A DNA stretch of 9,437 bases from Bacteroidota bacterium (GCA_003648395.1 QMPB01000128.1:1-9437); one strand, 5' to 3'; shown: positions 1 through 6,449, numbered from the stretch's first letter. Made by a program: numbers and translations. The notes: a model not told the origin generated them from the sequence alone.

Positions 1-296
1 CATCAAAGGATACAGCAGAAGTTGACATGCACATTTGGGAGTTGGTTGATGATTATTCTCGCATGACAAATACTGAAATGCTAGATATTCAATTAGGATA
101 TTTTGAGAAATGTCTGCAAAGTGCTATAGATCATAAATATAGAAGAGTAGTATTTATTCATGGAGTAGGCAGTGGCAAACTCAAGGAAGAAATTAAAGCT
201 ACACTTGATCAAATGGACTTCGTTGATTATAAACCAGCGAATATGAGCCAATACGGAGTAGGAGCTACCCAAGTTGATATTAGGTCAAACTCTTAA
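1..296 (+). CDS. Smr-domain protein, C-terminal part (DUF2027-type), 5' end outside window
   Basis: This is the last ~98 codons of a gene that begins before the window. The frame is open from base 3, and residues SKDTAEVD precede the first internal Met, so that Met (codon at 27) is not the start. The visible part is a whole Smr domain: an EVDMHIWEL strand at its head (the Smr 'VDLH' motif), a long amphipathic helix, then VVFIHGVGSGKLKEEI, which carries the family's HGxGxGxL loop, and a closing strand GVGATQVDI. Smr domains bind or cleave nucleic acid in MutS2 and in stand-alone proteins. In Bacteroidota this version usually sits at the end of a DUF2027 protein of unknown role; that N-terminal part is not visible, so the DUF2027 link is inferred from similarity of the tail. 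The gene converges on kdsD with only 23 bases between the two stop codons. Confidence 0.8.
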   Translation, partial: SKDTAEVDMHIWELVDDYSRMTNTEMLDIQLGYFEKCLQSAIDHKYRRVVFIHGVGSGKLKEEIKATLDQMDFVDYKPANMSQYGVGATQVDIRSNS

Positions 297-320
297 TTTT
301 TAATTCTTAATTTTCAATTT
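293..320. repeat. Heptanucleotide tandem array, 4 units, between convergent genes
   Basis: Four consecutive 7-bp units, TTAATTT, TTAATTC, TTAATTT and TCAATTT, fill the whole gap between the Smr-protein and kdsD stop codons and touch both (TAA 294-296 on plus; TTA 320-322 read on minus). They share the consensus YYAATYN with the arrays at 5139-5215 and 8536-8591. I see no hairpin terminator in this gap, so the array is all that separates the two converging genes. Confidence 0.7.
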
Positions 321-1282
321 TAAAGAATCCCTTCTTTCAAAATATCATGCAAATGAATAACACCAAAGTACTCACCATTTTGAGTAACTAATAGTTGAGT
401 AATATTCATTTCTTTCATTGTTTTAAGGGCTTCTACAGCGAGAGTACTTGCTTCAATGGTTTTTGGACTTGCAGACATAATATCAATGGCAGTTAATCCG
501 TCAATATCATTATATTTCTGCATCATTCTCCTAATATCTCCATCAGTAATTACTCCAATGAGTTTATTATTATCAATTACAGCTGTAGCACCAAGGCGTT
601 TCGATGAAATTTCAATAATTACTTCTCTAATACTTGAGCTTGAACCAACTTCAGGTTTCTCATTTTGAATACATAAATTTTGAACTTGTAAATAGAGCTG
701 TTTTCCCAAAGCTCCTCCAGGGTGATATCTCGCAAAATCTCTATCTGTAAAGCCTCGCATTTGTAGTAGCGCGACCGCTAAAGCATCACCCATCACTAAT
801 TGAGCAGTGGTGCTAGAAGTGGGAGCAAGATTATTGGGGCAAGCTTCTTTTTCAACAGTGCTATTAAGTACAAAATCAGCATTTTTTGCCAAGAAAGAAC
901 CTTCATTGCCAACATTAGCAATTATTCTATTTCCACGAGCTTTTACTAATGGTATGAGAACTTTTATTTCTGGAGTATTTCCAGATTTAGAGATACACAT
1001 TACTATGTCATCAGATTGTATTATTCCCAAATCGCCATGAATAGCATCAGCAGCATGCATAAATATAGCTGGAGTACCTGTTGAATTTAATGTTGCAACA
1101 ACTTTAGTAGCAATATTTGCACTCTTTCCAATTCCTGTAATTACTAGCCTACCTTTTGTGTTAAGTATTAGTTCAACAGCATTAGCAAAATCATCATTTA
1201 TTCCATTGCCCAGAGCCGCTATCGCTTTTGACTCCTCGTCAATAAGTTTTTTGGCAATACTAATTATATCGTCTTTCTTCAT
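320..1282 (-). CDS. kdsD: D-arabinose-5-phosphate isomerase (SIS domain plus two CBS domains)
   Basis: It converts D-ribulose 5-phosphate to D-arabinose 5-phosphate, the first committed step of KDO synthesis for the LPS inner core, in the cytoplasm. At 320 aa it is close to E. coli KdsD (328). The SIS domain spans about residues 35-170, with GIGKSANIA at 50-58, SKSGNTPE at 98-105 and CPNNLAPTSSTT at 148-159. The residues reported as catalytic in E. coli KdsD (K59, E111, E152, H193) fall here, at a constant offset of six, on K53, E105, E146 and H187 (in ARYHPGGALG). Two CBS domains follow (about 205-260, with VITDGDIRR, and 265-320, with VIHLHDIL). The ATG at 1280-1282 is preceded by a TAnnTTTG element 18 bases upstream. 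It stands alone, convergent with the Smr gene and divergent from the serine hydrolase. KpsF and GutQ are paralogous names for the same reaction; with one copy in view I use kdsD. Confidence 0.93.
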   Translation of the reverse strand: MKKDDIISIAKKLIDEESKAIAALGNGINDDFANAVELILNTKGRLVITGIGKSANIATKVVATLNSTGTPAIFMHAADAIHGDLGIIQSDDIVMCISKSGNTPEIKVLIPLVKARGNRIIANVGNEGSFLAKNADFVLNSTVEKEACPNNLAPTSSTTAQLVMGDALAVALLQMRGFTDRDFARYHPGGALGKQLYLQVQNLCIQNEKPEVGSSSSIREVIIEISSKRLGATAVIDNNKLIGVITDGDIRRMMQKYNDIDGLTAIDIMSASPKTIEASTLAVEALKTMKEMNITQLLVTQNGEYFGVIHLHDILKEGIL

Positions 1283-1300
1283 TTATGCTTGATTTAGCTG

Positions 1301-1308
1301 CAAAGGTA
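1301..1308 (-). promoter_or_regulatory. Putative -7 element of kdsD promoter (TACCTTTG)
   Basis: Read on the minus strand this is TACCTTTG, an exact match to the Bacteroidota sigma-factor -7 consensus TAnnTTTG, 18 bases upstream of the kdsD ATG. I find no TTG at the expected 17-23 nt distance upstream, so only half of the promoter is supported. It lies back to back with the plus-strand element at 1331-1338, so the two genes would share an 82-bp divergent control region. Confidence 0.45.
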
Positions 1309-1330
1309 TTAAAACCTCAATAAAATACCA

Positions 1331-1338
1331 TATATTTG
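1331..1338 (+). promoter_or_regulatory. Putative -7 element for the serine hydrolase gene (TATATTTG)
   Basis: TATATTTG matches TAnnTTTG and ends 26 bases before the ATG at 1365, a plausible leader length. No clear TTG -33 element is visible. The region is AT-rich, so a chance match is possible. Confidence 0.4.
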
Positions 1339-1364
1339 TTTCCTAATTCAAACAATATTCTATT

Positions 1365-2705
1365 ATGAAGAAGATACTACTATCATTACTAATTATTATT
1401 CTTATTGCCATTGGCATTTTAGCTAAATACCTAATTGATCGCTCAACAATATTCACAGGCTTTGCGGCTAAGAATGTGGCTTCTGGGATTTTTGTTGCTG
1501 GTAGAACACAAGAAAGTATAGAGGCTGTTGATATAAACTTCTTCCCAGTAAATCTAGCTAATACCGTGGTAGACAAGGATAATAAAGTTGTAACTAGTGA
1601 TTTTTTTGGCTTTGGAAAGCAAACAGTAGTTTATCGTGAAGGTCTTGGTTGTACTTTAATTGGTGAAAAATCAATAGATGAAGTAAGGAAGCAGAATTGT
1701 AAAATAGCAGAAATAAAAAGTCCTTATAAAGATGAATTATGGCCAATGGGTGATGTGGATTATGATACAACTTTATCGTTTGTAAATGAAGAGAAATTGA
1801 ATTCTGCCATACAAGCAGCACTTAAAGAAGGCAATACTAGATCGATTCTAGTTGCTTATGATACTTTGGTGAAATGGGAAGCTTATGCTGATGGTTTTGA
1901 TGAGAATACCCCAATTCTTGGTTGGTCGATGAGTAAAAGTATTACTAGTACTATGCTTGGTATACTTGAAAAAGAGGGTAGAATAAATATTGATGATAAA
2001 AGTGTTTTGAAAGAATGGGCAAATGATGATAGAAAGAATATAAGCATTCGTAATTTGCTAAATATGAATTCAGGTTTGCATTGGGTGGAGGATTATGGTG
2101 ATATTTCTGAAGCTACAATTATGCTTTATAGTAGTACCGATATTGCCAAATATGCTATGAGTATGCCTATTGCTTTTCCTCCAGATTCTGTTTGGTGTTA
2201 TTCTTCAGGAACTTCTAATATTTTGTCAGAAATAATAAAAAGAAAGTTTAATACAATAGAAGACTATTGGGCATTTCCTCAAAAAGAAATTTTTCATAAA
2301 ATTGGAATGTATAATACTATTATTGAACCAGATGCCGTGGGTACTTTTATTGGCTCATCATATACTTATGCTCCCACTCGCGATTGGGCTAGATACGGTT
2401 TATTATATTTGAATAATGGAATTTGGAAAGGAGATACTATTGTTACTCCTGACTGGGTAAGTTTCACTAGAGAAGAAGCTCCTAATTCAGAAGGTAAATA
2501 TGGTGCTCAGTTTTGGTTGAACAAATCTGGACATGAATTGCCTGATGCTCCTAAAGATATTTACTTTGCAGATGGTTACCAAGGGCAAAGAGTTTATATT
2601 GTCCCTTCTAAGAAGCTTGTAATTGTTAGATTTGGCGTTTCTAAGCGCGGTGAGTTTGACTATAATAAATTTGTAACATCCGTTCTAGCTGCTTTTGATA
2701 ATTAA
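1365..2705 (+). CDS. Membrane-anchored serine hydrolase, beta-lactamase class C / NylB-like family
   Basis: A 446-aa serine hydrolase of the beta-lactamase-related superfamily (class C beta-lactamases, penicillin-binding esterases, 6-aminohexanoate-dimer hydrolase). It opens with KK and a hydrophobic stretch at about residues 4-23 without a lipobox Cys, so it is probably an N-terminal anchor or uncleaved signal placing the enzyme in the periplasm. Residues about 30-130 form an N-terminal region that includes SGIFVAGRT (40-48) and REGLGCTL (91-98), seen in one branch of this family. The catalytic motifs are SMSK (S188 nucleophile, K191), YSS (Y279, S281, in CYSSGTSN) and a DGYQGQ loop at 403-408 in place of KTG. 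The substrate cannot be read from sequence: a peptide, amide or ester is possible, and nothing shows it to be a resistance beta-lactamase. It is transcribed divergently from kdsD and has its own probable promoter. A hairpin-forming repeat at 2746-2773 lies downstream. Confidence 0.88.
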   Translation: MKKILLSLLIIILIAIGILAKYLIDRSTIFTGFAAKNVASGIFVAGRTQESIEAVDINFFPVNLANTVVDKDNKVVTSDFFGFGKQTVVYREGLGCTLIGEKSIDEVRKQNCKIAEIKSPYKDELWPMGDVDYDTTLSFVNEEKLNSAIQAALKEGNTRSILVAYDTLVKWEAYADGFDENTPILGWSMSKSITSTMLGILEKEGRINIDDKSVLKEWANDDRKNISIRNLLNMNSGLHWVEDYGDISEATIMLYSSTDIAKYAMSMPIAFPPDSVWCYSSGTSNILSEIIKRKFNTIEDYWAFPQKEIFHKIGMYNTIIEPDAVGTFIGSSYTYAPTRDWARYGLLYLNNGIWKGDTIVTPDWVSFTREEAPNSEGKYGAQFWLNKSGHELPDAPKDIYFADGYQGQRVYIVPSKKLVIVRFGVSKRGEFDYNKFVTSVLAAFDN

Positions 2706-2745
2706 TACGTTTTTTTAATATTTCTAAAATATTACTTGTAAATTA

Positions 2746-2773
2746 AGTATAATCAGTTGTTTATGATTATACT
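2746..2773. repeat. Perfect 10-bp inverted repeat, possible weak terminator or operator
   Basis: AGTATAATCA (2746-2755) and TGATTATACT (2764-2773) are exact reverse complements separated by 8 bases. It lies 41 bases after the serine hydrolase stop and about 70 bases before the gdhA -33 element. A T6 run (2781-2786) follows, but 7 bases beyond the stem and after a CCCTGCC spacer, so this is not a textbook rho-independent terminator, and the stem is AT-rich. It could end the upstream transcript or bind a dimeric regulator of gdhA; the sequence does not decide. Confidence 0.5.
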
Positions 2774-2841
2774 CCCTGCCTTTTTTATAATTTATTGATA
2801 ATTCTCATACTGATATTGAGGATTTTACCCAAAATATTACA

Positions 2842-2871
2842 TTGAAGCAACGCTTTAGCAATTTACTTTTG
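2842..2871 (+). promoter_or_regulatory. Bacteroidota-type promoter of gdhA (TTG - 19 nt - TACTTTTG)
   Basis: TTG at 2842-2844 is followed after exactly 19 bases by TACTTTTG at 2864-2871. Both elements and the spacing fit the Bacteroidota housekeeping promoter (TTG at -33, TAnnTTTG at -7). Transcription would begin a few bases after 2871, giving a leader of about 35 nt that is A/T-rich with no Shine-Dalgarno sequence (AAAACATAAAGCA just before the ATG), as is usual in this phylum. This is the best-formed promoter in the window and agrees with the high expression expected of gdhA. Confidence 0.75.
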
Positions 2872-2912
2872 TAGTACAAATTTAGTAAATAATATTTTTA
2901 AAACATAAAGCA

Positions 2913-4250
2913 ATGAACGTAGAACAATTAATGAATAACTTGGAGAAAAAACATCCAGGTGAGGTAGAGTATCTTCAAGCAGTGCGTGAGGTATTAGAGT
3001 CAATCGAAGATTTAGTAAACGATAATCCTCAGTTCGAGGCTAACGGTATCATCGACAGAGTTGTTGAGCCAGATCGTATTTTAACATTCAAAGTGCCATG
3101 GGTAGGCGATAATGGAAAAGTTAATGTAAACTTAGGTTACCGTATTCAATTTAATAATGCTATAGGCCCATACAAAGGTGGATTACGTTTTCACCCAAGT
3201 GTAAATCTTAGTATTCTTAAGTTTTTAGGTTTCGAGCAAATATTTAAAAATAGTTTAACTACTCTTCCAATGGGTGGTGGTAAAGGTGGATCAGACTTTG
3301 ACCCTAAAGGTAAGTCTGATGCTGAAGTTATGCGTTTCTGTCAAAGTTTCATGATGGAGCTTAGCGCTATGATAGGACCTGATACTGATGTACCTGCTGG
3401 TGATATTGGAGTTGGTGGTCGTGAGATTGGTTTCTTATTCGGAATGTATAAGAAATTACGTAAAGAGCATACAGGTGTATTAACTGGTAAAGGTTTAAAC
3501 TGGGGTGGTTCTTTAGTTCGTCCTGAGGCTACTGGTTTTGGTAATGTTTACTTTGCAAAAGAAATGTTAGCTACCAAAGGCGAGACATTTGAAGGTAAGC
3601 GTGTAGCTATTTCTGGTTTCGGTAACGTTGCTTGGGGTGCTGCTCTTAAAGCTACTGAATTAGGTGCTAAAGTTGTTACTATCTCTGGCCCTGATGGATA
3701 TATTTACGATGAGAATGGTATCTCTGGTGAGAAAATTGACTATATGTTAGAGCTTCGTGCTTCTAATAATGATGTTGTTAAGCCTTATGCTGACGAATTT
3801 GAAGGTTCTAAATTTGTTGCAGGTAAAAGACCTTGGGAAGTTAAAGTTGATGTAGCTTTACCTTGTGCTACTCAAAACGAATTAAACGAAGATGATGCTA
3901 AAGCACTTATGACTAATGGTTGTATGTGTGTTGGAGAAGGTGCTAATATGCCTTGTACTCCTGAAGCTATAGAAGTTTTCTTAGAGCATAAAATATTATT
4001 CTCTCCTGGTAAAGCATCTAATGCTGGTGGTGTTGCTACTTCTGGTTTAGAAATGAGCCAAAATTCTATGAAATATAACTGGACTGCAAAAGAGGTTGAT
4101 GATAAACTTCATCATATAATGAGAGAGATTCATGCACAATGTGTAAAATATGGTACTGATAATGATGGTTATGTAAACTATATGAAAGGTGCTAATATCG
4201 CAGGATTCCTTAAAGTTGCTAACGCAATGTTAGATCAAGGTATCTTATAA
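2913..4250 (+). CDS. gdhA: NADP-type glutamate dehydrogenase
   Basis: Catalyses 2-oxoglutarate + NH4+ + NAD(P)H to L-glutamate in the cytoplasm, the ammonium-assimilating reaction. At 445 aa it matches the hexameric family I enzyme (E. coli GdhA 447 aa). The substrate domain comes first: GPYKGGLRFHP at 85-95 with substrate Lys K88, PMGGGKGG at 119-126 with catalytic K124, and PAGDIGVGGREIG at 161-173 with catalytic D164. RPEATGFG (203-210) leads into the Rossmann domain, with the nucleotide-binding turn SGFGNVAWG (234-242). NAGGVATSGLEMSQN (370-384) closes the active site. Coenzyme preference for NADPH is inferred from family, not proven. The gene is monocistronic, with a strong promoter before it and a hairpin terminator after it. 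From mid-gene on it is rich in GGT, GCT and GTT codons, unlike the more mixed usage of its neighbours, which suggests high expression rather than transfer. Confidence 0.96.
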   Translation: MNVEQLMNNLEKKHPGEVEYLQAVREVLESIEDLVNDNPQFEANGIIDRVVEPDRILTFKVPWVGDNGKVNVNLGYRIQFNNAIGPYKGGLRFHPSVNLSILKFLGFEQIFKNSLTTLPMGGGKGGSDFDPKGKSDAEVMRFCQSFMMELSAMIGPDTDVPAGDIGVGGREIGFLFGMYKKLRKEHTGVLTGKGLNWGGSLVRPEATGFGNVYFAKEMLATKGETFEGKRVAISGFGNVAWGAALKATELGAKVVTISGPDGYIYDENGISGEKIDYMLELRASNNDVVKPYADEFEGSKFVAGKRPWEVKVDVALPCATQNELNEDDAKALMTNGCMCVGEGANMPCTPEAIEVFLEHKILFSPGKASNAGGVATSGLEMSQNSMKYNWTAKEVDDKLHHIMREIHAQCVKYGTDNDGYVNYMKGANIAGFLKVANAMLDQGIL

Positions 4251-4282
4251 TTATTGTTAATAATATAGATTTTTTTGGTAAT

Positions 4283-4314
4283 AAAGCCATTCGTTTTTAC
4301 GGATGGCTTTTTTT
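4283..4314 (+). terminator. Rho-independent terminator of gdhA
   Basis: AAAGCCATTCG (4283-4293) pairs with CGGATGGCTTT (4300-4310) as an 11-bp stem with one G-T pair and a 6-base loop TTTTTA, followed by T's through 4314. It starts 32 bases after the gdhA stop. It is the only canonical intrinsic terminator I find in the window. Confidence 0.85.
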
Positions 4315-4318
4315 GTAG

Positions 4319-4345
4319 TTGTTATTTATAAAGTTTATATATTTG
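4319..4345 (+). promoter_or_regulatory. Putative promoter of the small outer-membrane barrel gene
   Basis: TATATTTG at 4338-4345 matches TAnnTTTG. Upstream TTG candidates lie at 4319-4321 (16-nt spacing) and 4313-4315 (22-nt spacing, inside the gdhA terminator tail). The leader to the ATG at 4400 would be about 50 nt. The gdhA terminator just upstream makes a promoter here necessary, but the AT-rich setting weakens the match. Confidence 0.4.
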
Positions 4346-4399
4346 TATATTCTCTAAAAAACTAATATTGATTTAATATATTGAGTTATATCCGTGATT

Positions 4400-5065
4400 A
4401 TGAATAGAATATTTATTGTAATACTGTTTGTGTTTTCTTTTATGTCTATGAAAGGACAGTATCATTATAGTAAATTCAATTATTATAGTCTGGGTTTATC
4501 TTTTGGGTCAGATATGTATTCATACTCCTTTGATGAAGCAAAGGGAATTACAAATGATAAAAAGTTTAATTATACAATAGGTGTTTCAGGTGCTTATTAT
4601 GCTACTTGGATTTTTGAGGTTCATGCAAGTTTGAATTACTCTTCGAGAAATATGACTCTACTTTGGGATTTCCCTGAAGATCCAAATGCTATTGCTAAAT
4701 CAGAGTATAAACTTAGTTATCTAAATATACCTATCGAATTAAGAGTTAACGCGGTATATTTGAACTGGATGAAGCTTAACTTTGGTGTTGGAATAATGCC
4801 TGATTTTAGATTGAAACCAACAGAAATACTAACTTATCAAGATGGGAAAACAGAAGAATCTGTTAAGTTTTGGGGAACAAAGAATTTTGCTCCATTTTTA
4901 TTTGCATTCCCTTTTTCTGCTAATTTGAGGTTCTATTTGAATAGGCACTATACTATTGGGTTTGGTGCGTCCTATTATTTATATGTTAACAGAATGCATA
5001 CCGATTATTTAACTTCTCCTGCAAATGCAGTTACAATTAGAGCAGGTCTATATTACGATTGGTAA
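4400..5065 (+). CDS. Small outer-membrane beta-barrel protein (PorT / OMP_b-brl-like)
   Basis: A 221-aa exported protein of no assigned function. I start it at the ATG at 4400. An in-frame GTG two codons upstream (4394) would add only M-I before the Met and has no support. The N-terminus, MNRIFIVILFVFSFMSMKGQ, is a signal peptide, with cleavage likely just after the GQ. The rest is a run of amphipathic strands rich in Tyr, Phe and Gly, such as YYSLGLSFGSD, YTIGVSGAYYATWIF, LNIPIELRVNAVYL, LNFGVGIMPDF and RHYTIGFGASYYLY, with the last strand ending in RAGLYYDW*. This is the pattern of the 8- to 10-stranded outer-membrane barrels common in Bacteroidota (PF13568/PF13505-like). A PorT-like role in type IX secretion is one option, but such barrels are diverse and I would not name it. 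It is monocistronic by context: gdhA terminator before it, a convergent gene after it. Confidence 0.75.
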   Translation: MNRIFIVILFVFSFMSMKGQYHYSKFNYYSLGLSFGSDMYSYSFDEAKGITNDKKFNYTIGVSGAYYATWIFEVHASLNYSSRNMTLLWDFPEDPNAIAKSEYKLSYLNIPIELRVNAVYLNWMKLNFGVGIMPDFRLKPTEILTYQDGKTEESVKFWGTKNFAPFLFAFPFSANLRFYLNRHYTIGFGASYYLYVNRMHTDYLTSPANAVTIRAGLYYDW

Positions 5066-5138
5066 AGTGATTTAAGACAATAGTCTTCAGTATTCTCTAT
5101 TTCGTTACACCTAATAAATTACTCAGTCTGACGAACCA

Positions 5139-5215
5139 CTAATTACTAATTACTAATTCTTAATTCCTAATTCTTAATTCTTAATTTCTAATTACTAATT
5201 ATTAATTCTTAATTA
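5139..5215. repeat. Heptanucleotide tandem array, 11 units
   Basis: Eleven uninterrupted 7-bp units in exact register, all of the form YTAATTN (CTAATTA, CTAATTC, TTAATTC, TTAATTT, TTAATTA variants), covering 77 bp. The array runs from about 74 bases after the barrel-gene stop to the last base of the minus-strand stop codon (TTA 5213-5215), so the final unit supplies the stop of the 371-aa protein. The units vary only at positions 1 and 7. No intrinsic terminator with a T-tract is visible between the two converging genes. Confidence 0.85.
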
Positions 5216-6328
5216 CTTCGTTACTGTATTAATCACTTCAGCCATTTTATACTTATAATCATGGTGTCTATTAATTATTGTACTTACATCTTTATTAATG
5301 AAGTTGATAGATTGTTCGCTATGAATCCCACCAAGACCAATAGGAGTTCTGCATTCTTCGTAATTATTATAAATAAATTCAATTAAATGGTCATTTTCGG
5401 AGAATAGATTATATGATTCTAAAACTTTATTTGCCACAGAATTATACAAATCGTCATTAGTACTTGTTCCTCCCAATATTATTAGTTTATCGGCAAGTTT
5501 CCCCTTTGCATTTTCAAAAGCAGAGATTATACTTATTGACCCTGCATCCGTGCAAATAATAATTACTTCTCTATCTGGAGAACCTTGTGCTATATCATTT
5601 AATTCTCTATAAATTGCATTGCCAAGGTTTTTCATGTCAAGCTTCAACTGTTTCCATTCTATTCCAAAAACTTCAGAATCGTATATTGGCTTTAAGCTAA
5701 GCTTATGGTCAATCATTGGTATTGTTTTGCTAAACTCTTTCAAATAGCTAATATCCCAATCTAAAATTGATATACCTGGAGAATCTGTACTTAGTTTAAG
5801 ATTTCTAATAGCTTTAGCCCAATTAATTTCATCTTTTTCTTTAGTAGTAATTTCTGTAAAACCATTTACAAGTATAAAATGTTGATCACCATGTCCTTGT
5901 ACTAATTGTTTGAGTGCAGTTCCTGTTTCTGATATCTTCTTTGCTTTTTTGTAAAAGGAATAACGCTCAATATCGTCTTCTACCAAGCTAAGTACCCACG
6001 ATACTATCATAGCATCATCATTATAGCCTATCAAAGGAATAGCATCAGGTATTAAATCTACATCAGATACTAAATATCCCAGACCAAAAATAATCCACTT
6101 TTTTGAAGAATCAGTAATTGGGAAATCTTCTGCATTTAAAATTTCAAAAAGTAATTTGCTATTATCAATTAATGTTTGAATTTTTTTTGATGGTTTCTTT
6201 GCAACCTTTTCTTCAAGTATTTTAATCTCATTAATAATGTTCTTTTTTACTTTAGATTCATCATTGCTGCTGATCTTATTGACTTGATTCTGAAATTTTT
6301 CCTTGTGTTCCTCTGATAATGTAAACAT
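5213..6328 (-). CDS. Two-domain protein: DUF1232 (YkvA-like) plus DUF726-like alpha/beta-hydrolase fold
   Basis: A 371-aa protein of unknown function, without signal peptide. Residues 1-50 are charged (Lys/Glu-rich) and probably helical. Residues about 76-115 are DUF1232, with its hallmark VDLIPDAIPLIGYNDD at 90-105. The C-terminal half resembles the DUF726/TMCO4 branch of alpha/beta-hydrolases: a strand HFILVNGF (150-157), ILDWDI (188-193), a strand-elbow VIIICTDAGSIS (255-266), LIILGG (282-287), LFSENDHLIEFIY (308-320) and PIGLGGI with NRHHDY (329-335, 353-358). At the elbow the usual G-H-S-L-G is replaced by C-T-D-A-G, so D261 occupies the nucleophile place, while D313 and H355/H356 look like the retained acid and base. 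It may use an Asp nucleophile or be catalytically dead. The DUF1232 call is firm; the hydrolase call is from remembered family pattern. Transcribed divergently from yaaA. Confidence 0.75.
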   Translation of the reverse strand: MFTLSEEHKEKFQNQVNKISSNDESKVKKNIINEIKILEEKVAKKPSKKIQTLIDNSKLLFEILNAEDFPITDSSKKWIIFGLGYLVSDVDLIPDAIPLIGYNDDAMIVSWVLSLVEDDIERYSFYKKAKKISETGTALKQLVQGHGDQHFILVNGFTEITTKEKDEINWAKAIRNLKLSTDSPGISILDWDISYLKEFSKTIPMIDHKLSLKPIYDSEVFGIEWKQLKLDMKNLGNAIYRELNDIAQGSPDREVIIICTDAGSISIISAFENAKGKLADKLIILGGTSTNDDLYNSVANKVLESYNLFSENDHLIEFIYNNYEECRTPIGLGGIHSEQSINFINKDVSTIINRHHDYKYKMAEVINTVTK

Positions 6329-6356
6329 AGTAACTAGATTGTTTTTTTAATTTCAT

Positions 6357-6364
6357 CAAAGGTA
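6357..6364 (-). promoter_or_regulatory. Putative -7 element for the DUF1232/hydrolase-like gene (TACCTTTG)
   Basis: Read on the minus strand this is TACCTTTG, an exact TAnnTTTG match identical to the kdsD element, 28 bases upstream of the ATG. A TTG at the standard distance is not seen. It is divergent from the yaaA promoter candidates. Confidence 0.42.
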
Positions 6365-6383
6365 ATAATAATCTTCAATATCA

Positions 6384-6415
6384 TTGCACGAAAACTACCT
6401 GTTTTTATATATTTG
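6384..6415 (+). promoter_or_regulatory. Putative distal promoter of yaaA (TTG - 21 nt - TATATTTG)
   Basis: TTG at 6384-6386 and TATATTTG at 6408-6415 are 21 bases apart, within the range accepted for Bacteroidota promoters. The leader to the yaaA ATG would be about 65 nt. I see no OxyR-like or other operator that I could defend. Confidence 0.42.
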
Positions 6416-6449
6416 CTTTTTTTAAGAAGAATAATGAGCAAAATTGATA

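Noticed and set aside
807..1040. Open frame on the plus strand inside kdsD (also 456-668)
   Set aside because: Antisense to the conserved SIS/CBS coding sequence, with no recognisable protein and no start signals.
1343..1821. Minus-strand open frames under the start of the serine hydrolase gene
   Set aside because: They lie opposite a well-supported gene, have no family resemblance and are typical AT-rich shadow frames.
1365..2705. Reading the serine hydrolase as an antibiotic-resistance beta-lactamase
   Set aside because: It has SxxK and YxS but a DGYQGQ loop in place of KTG and a family-specific N-terminal region; it fits the NylB/esterase side of the superfamily better.
2716..2734. AT-only hairpin TAATATTT-CTA-AAATATTA after the serine hydrolase stop
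   Set aside because: Contains no G-C pairs, has a 3-base loop, and the T-run precedes the stem instead of following it; expected by chance at this base composition.
4394..4399. GTG start for the small barrel protein
   Set aside because: It adds only two codons before an ATG that directly begins a good signal peptide; there is no ribosome-binding or promoter reason to prefer it.
5074..5087. Small hairpin AAGAC-AATA-GTCTT after the barrel gene
   Set aside because: Only a 5-bp stem and no T-tract; too weak to call a terminator.
5139..5215. CRISPR-like array
   Set aside because: The units are 7 bp, directly adjacent with no unique spacers, and there are no cas genes. The same applies to the arrays at 293, 8444 and 8536.
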